Assembly (NCBI GenBank): GCA_028277325.1
Contig: JANQGL010000244.1
Span: 1-6,460, forward strand
Reading direction: 5' to 3'
Origin: Magnetospira sp.
GTDB lineage: Bacteria > Pseudomonadota > Alphaproteobacteria > Rhodospirillales > Magnetospiraceae
DNA: 6,460 nucleotides
Part shown: one piece after another, positions 1-6,334 of the stretch
Numbering within the stretch: the stretch's first letter is position 1
How the letters are laid out: every line of letters starts with the position of its first letter
Notes under the pieces: model-generated
The model's database searches: none
The model's input: the letters and a program-made list of their open reading frames with translations, nothing else
Told to the model about the DNA's origin: nothing
Translations under genes and position numbers: made by a program

Positions 1-540
1 CACGGCCGGGGCGGTGAACAGGGCCCCCGTCTTGGCCCGCTGATAGGCCGCCAGGTCCACCGTCGGCTCGCTCTCCCAGGCCTGCCCGGCGATGATCCCG
101 GCCGGAGTGCCGACCGCCTCGCCGACGATGTCGAGCAGCCGCACCATGCGCTCGGGCCGCGCCGCCGCGCCGGCCACGATGGTCTGAAACGCCAGCACGA
201 TCAGGCCGTCGCCGGTCAGCACCGCCAACGGCTCCCCGTACTTCATGTGTATGGTCGTCTGGCCGCGCCGCGTCTCGGCGTCGTCGAAGCACGGCAGGTC
301 GTCGTGGACCAGCGAGGCGCAGTGCATCATCTCGATAGCCACCGCCGCCGCGTCGGCCGCCGGCGGACAATCGTCGCCGCAGGCCATCGCCACGGCCAGG
401 CACAGGCGCGGCCGGAACCGACCGCCGCCGGGAAACAGCGCATGCCGCATGGCCGCCGCCAGGAGCGGCGGAGCGCCCGGGACCGTTGTCCGCGCCACCG
501 CCCCTTCCATTGCGTCATCTATGCGTTGCCGGACGTCCAT
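1..540 (-). CDS. crtE: Geranylgeranyl diphosphate synthase CrtE (3' end outside window)
   Basis: The first 180 residues of a trans-isoprenyl diphosphate synthase are visible; the family is usually about 290-300 residues, so the C-terminal part with the second aspartate motif lies beyond position 1. The enzyme condenses isopentenyl diphosphate with allylic diphosphates to make C20 geranylgeranyl diphosphate, the precursor of phytoene and of the bacteriochlorophyll tail, in the cytosol. The first aspartate-rich motif reads HDDLPCFDD at residues 79-87, followed by RRGQ (91-94). It has four residues between the DD pair and the next D, as in bacterial type GGPP synthases. PGGGRFRPRL (37-46) replaces the commoner GGKR-RP diphosphate-binding stretch, a form I associate with purple-bacterial CrtE. 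AGQAWESEP (151-159) also fits. The ATG at 540 is chosen because GAGGGAG lies six bases upstream. It is divergent from crtD, probably under a shared PpsR-type operator. Assignment to this prenyltransferase family is firm; C20 rather than C15 product specificity rests on context. Confidence 0.93.
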   Translation of the reverse strand, partial: MDVRQRIDDAMEGAVARTTVPGAPPLLAAAMRHALFPGGGRFRPRLCLAVAMACGDDCPPAADAAAVAIEMMHCASLVHDDLPCFDDAETRRGQTTIHMKYGEPLAVLTGDGLIVLAFQTIVAGAAARPERMVRLLDIVGEAVGTPAGIIAGQAWESEPTVDLAAYQRAKTGALFTAPAV

Positions 541-546
541 GGCGCG

Positions 547-553
547 CTCCCTC
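547..553 (-). promoter_or_regulatory. Ribosome binding site of crtE
   Basis: GAGGGAG on the minus strand ends six bases before the ATG at 540. This good Shine-Dalgarno match supports that start over the internal Met-11 codon. Confidence 0.7.
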
Positions 554-589
554 GTCTGGCCTGTGTCAAGCCATTCTGTCCTATTGAAA

Positions 590-595
590 TGTCAA
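590..595 (-). promoter_or_regulatory. Candidate -35 element for crtE
   Basis: Read on the minus strand this is a perfect TTGACA, and it overlaps the left half of the PpsR/CrtJ palindrome. That is the classical layout for repression by occlusion of RNA polymerase. The sequence 16-18 bases downstream has only a poor -10 match (TGGCTT at best). The call is therefore tentative, though weak -10 boxes are common in GC-rich proteobacteria. Confidence 0.35.
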
Positions 596-607
596 TCAGA
601 CTGTACA
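590..607. promoter_or_regulatory. PpsR/CrtJ operator, TGT-N12-ACA palindrome
   Basis: TGT at 590-592 is followed by exactly 12 bases and ACA at 605-607. The symmetry extends outward to AAATGT (587-592) and ACATTT (605-610), giving perfect six-base arms. TGT-N12-ACA is the established recognition sequence of PpsR/CrtJ, which represses carotenoid, bacteriochlorophyll and antenna genes under oxygen and, in some species, in response to light. The site is 49 bases from the crtE start and 47 bases from the crtD start, so one bound repressor could control both directions. Only one full match is present in the spacer, although CrtJ commonly binds pairs of sites; a second site may be degenerate. Binding is inferred from the motif, its position and the flanking genes. 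Confidence 0.8.
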
Positions 608-654
608 TTTGTTACCGTCGAGTCAATGACCATTACAAAGGGATTCGCCGCCTG

Positions 655-2157
655 ATGACCCGCCACGTGGCCGTAGTGGGCGCCGGAATCGGGGGACTGG
701 CCGCCGCCCTCGACCTGGCGTCGAGGGGCGTACGCGTCACCGTTCTCGAACGGGAGGCCCTGCCGGGCGGCAAGCTGCGCCAGCAGGAGGTCGACGGGGC
801 CCGGATCGACGCCGGGCCGACCGTCTTCACCATGCGCTGGGTGCTCGACGAGCTGTTCGACGCCGCCGGGACGTCGCTGGCCGATCACCTGACCCTGCGC
901 CCGGCCGAGGTGCTGGCCCGCCACGCCTGGACCGACGGCAGCCGGCTCGACCTGTTCGCCGACCGGCGGCGGTCCGAGGACGCGATCGCCGCCTTCGCCG
1001 GTCCGGGCGAGGCGCGCCGGTTCGGCGACTTCTGCGACCGCGCCCAGCGGATCTGGACGGCGCTCGAACACACCTTCGTACGCAACACCCAGACCAACCC
1101 GGCCGGACTGGTCCGCCGGGCCGGCATCGGCGGCTTTCGAGGCATCAACGAGATCTCCCCCTACGCCACCCTGTGGAGCACCCTGAGCAAGCAGTTCAAG
1201 GACCCCCGCCTGCGCCAGTTGTTCGGCCGCTACGCCACCTACTGCGGCTCGTCGCCGTTCCTGTCGCCGGCCACCCTGATGCTGATCGCCCACGTGGAGC
1301 AGCGCGGCGTGTGGCTGGTCGACGGCGGCATGCGGCGCATCCCGGAGGCGCTGGCCGCCGTGGCGCGGACCAAGGGGGCCGAGATCCGCTACCGGGCCGA
1401 GGTCGAGGACGTCCTGGTCGACCGGCGGCGCGCCACCGGCCTGCGGCTGGCCGACGGCGAAGTCGTCGAGGCCGACGCCATCGTGTTCAACGCCGACACC
1501 GCGTCCCTGGCGGCCGGCCATTTCGGGGCGGCGGCGGCGCGCGCGGTGCCGCCCCTGCAGAGCGGCGAGCGCTCGCTGTCGGCGGTGACCTGGGCCATCC
1601 ACGGCGAGGTGTCGGGGTTCCCGCTGTCCCACCACACGGTGTTCTTCAGTTCCGACTACCCGGCCGAGTTCCGGCAGATCTTCCAGCACCGCTGCCTGCC
1701 CGGCGAACCGACCACCTATATCTGCGCGCAGGATCGCGGCGCCCAGGCCGACGCCCCGGCCCCGCACGGCCCGGAACGCCTGCTGTGCCTTGTCAACGCG
1801 CCGCCGCGAGGCGATATCAAGGGCTTCGAGGGAACGGAGATCGAGCAATGCGAGAAAACGACGTTCGGGCTGCTGGCGCGCTGCGGTCTGACGATCGGGC
1901 GGATGACCGCGACCCCGGTCCGCACCACGCCGGCCGAGTTCAACCGGCTGTTCCCGGCGACCGGGGGGGCGCTGTACGGCCGGGCCTCGCACGGCTGGCG
2001 GGCGACCTTCCAGAGGCCGGGCGCGCGCTCGAAGATTCCGGGCCTCTACCTGGCCGGCGGCAGCGTGCATCCGGGGCCGGGGGTGCCCATGGCGACGCTG
2101 TCCGGCCGGACGGCGGCGCGGATCCTGCTCGGGGACCTTGTTTCACGCCGCAGGTGA
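655..2157 (+). CDS. crtD: 1-hydroxycarotenoid 3,4-desaturase CrtD
   Basis: A 500-residue FAD-dependent amine-oxidase-fold enzyme of the CrtI/CrtD carotenoid desaturase family, which is typically about 490-510 residues. It introduces the C3,4 double bond into 1-hydroxylated acyclic carotenoids (1-hydroxyneurosporene, or rhodopin in the spirilloxanthin route) at the membrane. The N-terminal dinucleotide fold is VVGAGIGG (7-14), with the ribose-binding acidic residue E32 and PGGK (37-40). The C-terminal FAD segment is GLYLAGGSVHPGPGVPMA (463-480), followed by SGRTAA (483-488). CrtD is preferred over phytoene desaturase CrtI because of DAGPTVFTMRWVLDELF (52-68), QLFGRYATYCGSSP (188-201) and YICAQDRG (355-362), which resemble my recollection of purple-bacterial CrtD, and because crtC follows directly. 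The reading frame is open further upstream to 247, but that extension overlaps crtE and the operator. The ATG at 655 begins immediately before the nucleotide fold and is the sensible start. The stop overlaps the crtC start. Confidence 0.9.
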   Translation: MTRHVAVVGAGIGGLAAALDLASRGVRVTVLEREALPGGKLRQQEVDGARIDAGPTVFTMRWVLDELFDAAGTSLADHLTLRPAEVLARHAWTDGSRLDLFADRRRSEDAIAAFAGPGEARRFGDFCDRAQRIWTALEHTFVRNTQTNPAGLVRRAGIGGFRGINEISPYATLWSTLSKQFKDPRLRQLFGRYATYCGSSPFLSPATLMLIAHVEQRGVWLVDGGMRRIPEALAAVARTKGAEIRYRAEVEDVLVDRRRATGLRLADGEVVEADAIVFNADTASLAAGHFGAAAARAVPPLQSGERSLSAVTWAIHGEVSGFPLSHHTVFFSSDYPAEFRQIFQHRCLPGEPTTYICAQDRGAQADAPAPHGPERLLCLVNAPPRGDIKGFEGTEIEQCEKTTFGLLARCGLTIGRMTATPVRTTPAEFNRLFPATGGALYGRASHGWRATFQRPGARSKIPGLYLAGGSVHPGPGVPMATLSGRTAARILLGDLVSRRR

Positions 2158-3056
2158 CCCCCGGCGGCTATCTGTGGTGGTACGTGGACGGGATGTCCGA
2201 CGACGGCCGGTTTGGCCTGACCATGATCGCCTTCATCGGCAGCGTGTTCTCGCCCTACTACCACTGGTCCGGCTATCGCGATCCGGAAAACCACGTGGCG
2301 ATCAACATCGCCCTCTACGGGGAGCAGGGCGGCCGCTGGGCGATGACCGAGCGGCGGCGCGCCGCCCTGTCGCGCGGCGAGACCCATTTCCAGGTCGGCC
2401 CGAGCAGCCTGCACTGGGACGGCGAGGGCCTGCGGGTCGAGATCGACGAGACCTGCGCGCCGCTGCCGAAACCGATCCGCGGCCGCTTCCGGCTGATCCC
2501 GGAGGCCCTCAACACCCGCGCCTTCGACCTCGATTCGGCGGCCCGCCACCGCTGGTGGCCGATCGCCCCGCTGTCGCGCATCGAGGTGGAGATGGCGCGG
2601 CCCCGCCTTTCGTGGCGCGGTTCCGGCTATTTCGATTCCAACGGCGGCGGCGAGCCGATGCAGAACGCCTTCGTGCGCTGGGACTGGTCGCGCGCCGACC
2701 TGGGCAACGGCGAGGCCGCCGCTCTTTACGACGTGACGGCGCGCCATGGCGACGACCGCCTGCTGGCCCTGCGGTTCGACCGCGGCGGCGACGGCCGCGA
2801 CTTCGAGGCGCCGCCCCGGGCGCCGCTGCCGACCTCGGGCTGGAAGGTGGCGCGCGGCACCCGGGCCGATCCGGGCGGCCGGCCGCGCATCGTCGAGACC
2901 CTGGAGGACGCCCCGTTCTACGCCCGCTCGCTGATCGAGACCCGGCTCCTCGGCCAGACCGCGCCGGCGGTCCACGAATCCCTCGACCTGGACCGCCTGC
3001 GGACCCGCTGGGTGTGGCCGATGCTGCCGTTCCGGATGCCGCGACGGTTCGTGTGA
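2154..3056 (+). CDS. crtC: Acyclic carotenoid 1,2-hydratase CrtC (hydroxyneurosporene synthase)
   Basis: A 300-residue protein of the CrtC family. It adds water across the terminal 1,2 double bond of neurosporene or lycopene, giving 1-hydroxyneurosporene or rhodopin, the substrate of CrtD. It is cofactor-independent and membrane-associated. Recognisable conserved blocks are YLWWYVDGMSDDGRFGLT (6-23), AFIGSVFSPYY (26-36), HFQVGPSSL (78-86), and GYFDSNGGGEPM (158-169) followed by FVRWDWSR (173-180). The only available start near the conserved N-terminus is GTG at 2154, which overlaps the crtD stop as GTGA. There is no strong Shine-Dalgarno sequence, so translation is probably coupled to crtD. 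In-frame codons just upstream would read FTPQ, which resembles the usual N-terminal lead-in of CrtC, but no ATG, GTG or TTG is available there. The family assignment is very secure; the exact start is less so. It is the last gene before the convergent spacer. Confidence 0.93.
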   Translation: MTPGGYLWWYVDGMSDDGRFGLTMIAFIGSVFSPYYHWSGYRDPENHVAINIALYGEQGGRWAMTERRRAALSRGETHFQVGPSSLHWDGEGLRVEIDETCAPLPKPIRGRFRLIPEALNTRAFDLDSAARHRWWPIAPLSRIEVEMARPRLSWRGSGYFDSNGGGEPMQNAFVRWDWSRADLGNGEAAALYDVTARHGDDRLLALRFDRGGDGRDFEAPPRAPLPTSGWKVARGTRADPGGRPRIVETLEDAPFYARSLIETRLLGQTAPAVHESLDLDRLRTRWVWPMLPFRMPRRFV

Positions 3057-3147
3057 CCGGCGTGGACCGCGGCACCGTCACTCGACGGCCGGCGACAGGG
3101 GAAGAACGAGGGCGAACCGAGGCTCCCGAGATGATTGTCAACAGGCC
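3057..3147. other. Convergent spacer between crtC and aapP
   Basis: Ninety-one bases separate the ends of two converging operons. The spacer contains a short perfect hairpin with a five-base stem at 3075-3088 (CCGTC, loop ACTC, GACGG), 18 bases past the crtC stop. It has no following T-run, so it is not a convincing intrinsic terminator for crtDC. Nothing gene-like is seen here. Confidence 0.6.
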
Positions 3148-3157
3148 CTAGTGGGCC
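3144..3157 (-). terminator. Weak hairpin at the end of the aap operon
   Basis: GGCCC (3144-3148) and GGGCC (3153-3157) form an all-GC five-base stem around a four-base loop, and the structure contains the aapP stop codon. Downstream on the minus strand the sequence is only mildly T-rich (TGTTGACAATCATC) and has no true U-tract. It may act as a weak or Rho-assisted terminator, or be coincidental in GC-rich DNA. Confidence 0.25.
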
Positions 3158-3942
3158 AGGATCTGGCTCAGGAACAGCTTGGTGCGGTCGTTCCGCGGAT
3201 CGTTGAAGAAGGCGTGGGGTTCGTTCTCCTCGACGATCTGCCCCTGATCCATGAAGATCACCCGGTCGGCCACCGTCTTGGCGAACCCCATCTCGTGGGT
3301 GACGCAGAGCATGGTCATGCCTTCCTCGGCCAGTTCGACCATCACGTCGAGCACCTCCTTGATCATTTCCGGGTCGAGGGCCGAGGTGGGCTCGTCGAAC
3401 AGCATGATCTTGGGCTGCATGCAGAGCGAGCGGGCGATGGCGACCCGCTGCTGTTGGCCGCCCGAAAGCTGGCCCGGGTACTTGCGCGCCTGCTCCGGGA
3501 TCTTGACCCGCTCCAGGTAATGCATGGCCCGCTCCTCGGCCAGGTGGCGCGGCTCCCTGCGCACCCAGATCGGCGCCAGGGCGCAGTTCTCCAGAACCGT
3601 CAGATGAGGAAACAGGTTGAAATGCTGGAACACCATGCCGACCTCGCGGCGGATGATCTCGATGTTCTTCACGTCGTGGGTCAGCTCCACCCCGTCGACC
3701 AGGATCGAGCCCTGCTGGTGCTCCTCCAGCCGGTTGATGCAGCGGATCATGGTCGACTTGCCGGACCCGGACGGGCCGCAGATGACGATCCGCTCGCCCT
3801 TCAGCACATCCAGGTTGATGTCGCGCAGCACGTGGAAGTCGCCGTACCACTTGTTCATGTTGCGGATCTCGATCACCACGGCGCCCTGTTTCAGGACGCG
3901 GCGCGGCGGATCGTTGGCGGCCGATGTCGCGATGTCGCTCAT
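3148..3942 (-). CDS. aapP: General L-amino acid ABC transporter ATPase AapP
   Basis: A 264-residue ATP-binding subunit of the polar amino-acid uptake (PAAT) ABC family. It hydrolyses ATP at the cytoplasmic face to drive import through AapQ/AapM. All motifs are intact: Walker A GPSGSGKST (56-64), Q-loop Gln106 in MVFQHFNLFPHLT, signature LSGGQQQR (159-166), Walker B IMLFDEP (179-185) followed by the D-loop SALD (187-190), and switch His216 in CVTHEMGF. The roughly 20-residue N-terminal extension before the ABC fold is a feature I associate with AapP/BztD-type ATPases. The ATG at 3942 lies 13 bases after the aapM stop, with AGGA ten bases upstream of it. It is the last gene of the aapJQMP-ordered operon and converges on crtC. 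The amino-acid specificity is set by the binding protein; broad L-amino acid or glutamate/glutamine/aspartate (Bzt-type) transport are both possible. Confidence 0.95.
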   Translation of the reverse strand: MSDIATSAANDPPRRVLKQGAVVIEIRNMNKWYGDFHVLRDINLDVLKGERIVICGPSGSGKSTMIRCINRLEEHQQGSILVDGVELTHDVKNIEIIRREVGMVFQHFNLFPHLTVLENCALAPIWVRREPRHLAEERAMHYLERVKIPEQARKYPGQLSGGQQQRVAIARSLCMQPKIMLFDEPTSALDPEMIKEVLDVMVELAEEGMTMLCVTHEMGFAKTVADRVIFMDQGQIVEENEPHAFFNDPRNDRTKLFLSQILAH

Positions 3943-3955
3943 CTCTTCGGGTTCC

Positions 3956-5053
3956 TCAGCGCTTGTGGCCGGTGTGCAGCTTGCGTTCCAGGGCCTGGCT
4001 GTAGCGGGACATGCCGAAACAGAACACCCAGAAACAGAACGCGGCGAACAGATAGCCCTCGGTGGCCACGTTGCGCCACGAGGGATCGACGATCGACGCC
4101 TGCACCGTCGCCAGGATGTCCAGCAGGCCGATGATCAGGACCAGGGTGGTGTCCTTGAACAGGGCGATGAAGGTGTTGACGATGCCGGGGATCACCAGCT
4201 TCAGGGCCTGCGGCAGGACGATCAGGCCCATGCTCCGCCAGTAGCCGAGGCCGAGCGCGGCGGCGGCCTCGAACTGGCCCCTGGGGATCGCCTGCAGGCC
4301 GCCGCGCACCACCTCGGCCATGTAGGCCGACTGGAACATGATGATCCCGATCAGGGCGCGCAGCAGCTTGTCGAAGTTGACCCCCTCGGGCAGGAACAGG
4401 GGCAGCATCACCGAGGCCATGAACAGCACCGAGATCAGCGGCACGCCGCGCCACAGCTCGATGAAGGTGACGCAGATCATGCGGATGATCGGCATCTCGG
4501 AACGCCGCCCGAGGGCCAGCACGACGCCGATCGGCAGCGCCGCCACGATGCCCACGTAGGACAGCACCAGGGTCAGCATCAGGCCGCCCCATTTCGACGA
4601 CTCCACCGGCTCCAGGCCCGCAACGCCGCCCATCAGCAGCACCGCCGTCACCAGCGGCAGGCCGGTCAGGCCGAACAGGCCGACCCAGTTGCGGGACGGG
4701 AAGCGGGGAATGAACTGCGGCACCAGGACGGCGCCCAGCAGCAGGAACGCGATGTCGACCCGCCAGCGCTGTTCGGCCGGGTAGAACCCGTAGACGAAAA
4801 AGTCGAAACGGACGCCGATGAAGGTCCAGCAGGCGCCCTCGGAGGCGCAGGCCGACTGGTCGCTGCCGCCGAAGTCGGCGGACAGGATCGCCCAGTCGAC
4901 GATCGGCGGAACGATCAGCCACAGGAACCACAGGGCCAGCGCGGTCAACGCGATGTTCAGCGGCGACGACAGCAGGTTGGCGCGCACCCAGGCCAGCGGA
5001 CCGTGGGTGCTGCCCGGCGGCGGCAGGGCCGGCTTGGGGGTGAAGGTGGTCAT
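3956..5053 (-). CDS. aapM: General L-amino acid ABC transporter permease AapM
   Basis: A 365-residue inner-membrane permease that pairs with AapQ to form the transport channel. Hydrophobic segments are visible at about 32-50, 99-116, 125-145, 157-182, 204-222, 231-249, 286-312 and 334-349. The cytoplasmic EAA loop that docks the ATPase is at about 262-281 (E262-A-A, G268, ending in LPQA). The N-terminal third is longer than in simple HisM/GlnP permeases and carries a predicted periplasmic loop (about 55-98) with Cys69 and Cys75 and a FVYGFYP segment. This is the layout of AapM/BztC rather than of short PAAT permeases. The start is firm: AAGGAG nine bases upstream lies inside the last codons of aapQ, and the aapQ stop is only three bases away, implying translational coupling. 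The start and spacing also fit the order aapQ-aapM-aapP. Confidence 0.94.
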   Translation of the reverse strand: MTTFTPKPALPPPGSTHGPLAWVRANLLSSPLNIALTALALWFLWLIVPPIVDWAILSADFGGSDQSACASEGACWTFIGVRFDFFVYGFYPAEQRWRVDIAFLLLGAVLVPQFIPRFPSRNWVGLFGLTGLPLVTAVLLMGGVAGLEPVESSKWGGLMLTLVLSYVGIVAALPIGVVLALGRRSEMPIIRMICVTFIELWRGVPLISVLFMASVMLPLFLPEGVNFDKLLRALIGIIMFQSAYMAEVVRGGLQAIPRGQFEAAAALGLGYWRSMGLIVLPQALKLVIPGIVNTFIALFKDTTLVLIIGLLDILATVQASIVDPSWRNVATEGYLFAAFCFWVFCFGMSRYSQALERKLHTGHKR

Positions 5054-5056
5054 CGG

Positions 5057-6253
5057 CTACCGCTCCTTCAGCGCCATGGCCCGGTTGTACAAGTTCATCA
5101 GGGCCGAAATGGACAGGCTGATGGCCAGGTAGACGGCCATGGTCATGGCGACGATCTCCACCGCCTGGCCGGTCTGGTTGAGGGTGGTGCCCATGAACAC
5201 CGCGACCAGGTCCGGATAGCCGATGGCGGTGGCCAGCGAGGAGTTCTTGGTCAGGTTCAGGTACTGGCTGGTCAGCGGCGGGATGACGACCCGCATCGCC
5301 TGCGGGATGACCACCAGGCGCAGGGTCTGGCCCGGCCGCAGGCCCAGGGAATAGGCCGCCTCGGTCTGCCCGTGGCTGACCGACTGGATGCCGGCCCGCA
5401 CGATTTCGGCGATGAAGGCGGCGGTGTACATGCTGAGCGCGGTCAGCAGCGCCATCAGCTCCGGGATCAGCCGGGTGCCGCCCTGGAAATTGAACCCCTT
5501 GAGGGCCGGATAGTCCCACGACAGCGGCGCGCCCGCGACCAGGAACGCCAGGCCCGGCAGGCCGGCGATCAGGCCCAGCGCCACCCAGGAGCTGGGGAAC
5601 TGGCGCCCGGTCGCGTCCTGGCGCCGCCGCGCCCAGCGGACCAGCCAGAGGCTGCCGGCCACCGCCACGCCGAGGGCCACCAGGACGGTCCAGAAACCGT
5701 CGCCGAGCACCGGCGCCGGGACGTAGAAGCCGCGGTTGTTGAGAAACGCCGCGTCGGCGATGTCGACGCTCTGGCGAGGCGTCGGCAGCGCCCGCAGGAC
5801 CGCGAAATACCAGAAGAAGATCTGCAGCAACAGGGGAATGTTGCGCAGCACCTCGATATAGATCAGCGCCATCTTGGCGATCAGCCAGTTGCCGGACAGC
5901 CGGGCGATGCCGATCACGAACCCGACCACGGTGGCGATGGCGATGCCGAGCGCCGCCACCAGGACCGTGTTCAGCAGGCCGACCACGAACGTGCGCCCGT
6001 AGGTGTAGGTTTCGTCGTAGTCGATCAGGCTCATCAGGATGCCGAAGCCGGCCGGGTTTTCGAGGAACCCGAACCCGGTGGTGATGCCGCGGTTCTCCAT
6101 GTTGGTGAGCGTGTTCTGGAAGATGGTCCAGAAGAACCACCCCACGGCCAGGATCGCCAGGGCCTGGAAGGCCAGCGATCGGACGCGGGGATCGTTCCAC
6201 GCCGCATGCCGCGAAGGGGAGACGGGATCGGGTTGCCTGCGCGGGGTCGCCAT
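5057..6253 (-). CDS. aapQ: General L-amino acid ABC transporter permease AapQ
   Basis: A 398-residue inner-membrane permease, the partner of AapM in the importer. After a polar N-terminus (1-25), hydrophobic segments appear at about 27-46, 88-116, 124-154, 186-206, 222-242, 262-283 and 364-388. The conserved core block LIYIEVLRNIPLLLQIFFWYF (starting near 130) is typical of PAAT permeases. The EAA loop runs about 298-319 (E298-A-A, G304, ending in IPQA), followed by PPLTSQYLNLTKNSSLA (325-341). The large insert between the first core helices and the EAA region (about 160-260), including FNFQGGT (254-260), is characteristic of AapQ/BztB. The ATG at 6253 is supported by a strong purine-rich ribosome-binding tract. 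It is preceded, after a hairpin-bearing gap, by the binding-protein gene, and followed three bases later by aapM. Confidence 0.95.
   Translation of the reverse strand: MATPRRQPDPVSPSRHAAWNDPRVRSLAFQALAILAVGWFFWTIFQNTLTNMENRGITTGFGFLENPAGFGILMSLIDYDETYTYGRTFVVGLLNTVLVAALGIAIATVVGFVIGIARLSGNWLIAKMALIYIEVLRNIPLLLQIFFWYFAVLRALPTPRQSVDIADAAFLNNRGFYVPAPVLGDGFWTVLVALGVAVAGSLWLVRWARRRQDATGRQFPSSWVALGLIAGLPGLAFLVAGAPLSWDYPALKGFNFQGGTRLIPELMALLTALSMYTAAFIAEIVRAGIQSVSHGQTEAAYSLGLRPGQTLRLVVIPQAMRVVIPPLTSQYLNLTKNSSLATAIGYPDLVAVFMGTTLNQTGQAVEIVAMTMAVYLAISLSISALMNLYNRAMALKER
5063..5068 (-). promoter_or_regulatory. Ribosome binding site of aapM within aapQ
   Basis: AAGGAG encodes the Lys-Glu near the end of AapQ and sits nine bases before the aapM ATG. 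It is a perfect Shine-Dalgarno sequence, so the aapQ stop falls between the site and the next start. Confidence 0.75.
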
Positions 6254-6255
6254 GT

Positions 6256-6266
6256 CTCCTTCCTCC
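6256..6266 (-). promoter_or_regulatory. Ribosome binding site of aapQ
   Basis: The minus strand reads GGAGGAAGGAG just before the ATG at 6253. GGAGGA ends seven bases upstream, which is near-ideal spacing. The second repeat (AAGGAG) is only two bases away, too close to be the main site. Confidence 0.7.
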
Positions 6267-6298
6267 GCTGTTCACGGGATCGGGGAAGCAGGGAGCGC

Positions 6299-6327
6299 GA
6301 CGGGCGGGGGAGCGCCCTCCGCCCGTC
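6299..6327 (-). other. Strong intergenic hairpin between aapJ and aapQ
   Basis: GACGGGCGG (6299-6307) and CCGCCCGTC (6319-6327) are exact inverted complements. An inner GGG/CCC pairing (6308-6310 with 6315-6317) closes an AGCG loop with one bulged base. The structure begins seven bases after the aapJ stop and ends 45 bases before aapQ. No T-run follows on the minus strand, so it is unlikely to be a complete terminator. In binding-protein transporter operons, hairpins at this position are known to block 3' exonucleases or cause partial termination, which leaves more mRNA for the binding protein than for the permeases. That role is inferred here. Confidence 0.75.
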
Positions 6328-6334
6328 CGGCCGA

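Larger units (their letters stand above)
541..654. promoter_or_regulatory. Divergent crtE/crtD promoter region
   Basis: The 114 bases between the two divergent start codons must carry the promoters of both crtE and the crtDC pair. From about 575 to 640 the sequence is much richer in A and T than the GC-rich genes on either side, as expected for promoter DNA. It contains a TGT-N12-ACA palindrome (590-607). On the minus strand TTGACA occurs twice, at 590-595 and 564-569. On the plus strand there is TTGAAA at 584-589. No convincing -10 element is visible at 16-18 bases from any of these, so the transcription starts are not defined. For crtD, AAAGGGA (637-643) is the only Shine-Dalgarno-like sequence; it sits 11 bases before the ATG, slightly far. 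Confidence 0.8.

Noticed and set aside
584..599. FNR/FnrL site in the crtE/crtD spacer
   Set aside because: TTGA and TCAA are present but separated by four bases, whereas the FNR pattern needs six. No correctly spaced half-sites were found.
247..654. Upstream in-frame extension of crtD beginning at 247
   Set aside because: It runs antisense to crtE and through the divergent promoter. Its predicted residues have no resemblance to a desaturase, and the FAD fold begins right after the ATG at 655.
592..2070. 492-codon open frame on the minus strand opposite crtD
   Set aside because: It is a low-complexity Arg/Gly/Ala/Pro-rich translation typical of shadow frames in GC-rich DNA, and it lies fully antisense to a well-recognised gene.
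3075..3088. Intrinsic terminator after crtC
   Set aside because: The perfect stem is only five base pairs and no T-run follows, so such a hairpin is easily expected by chance in GC-rich DNA.
3151..4134. Plus-strand open frame opposite aapP
   Set aside because: It is rich in His, Asp and Leu, as expected from the antisense of an ABC ATPase, with no ribosome binding site or recognisable motif.
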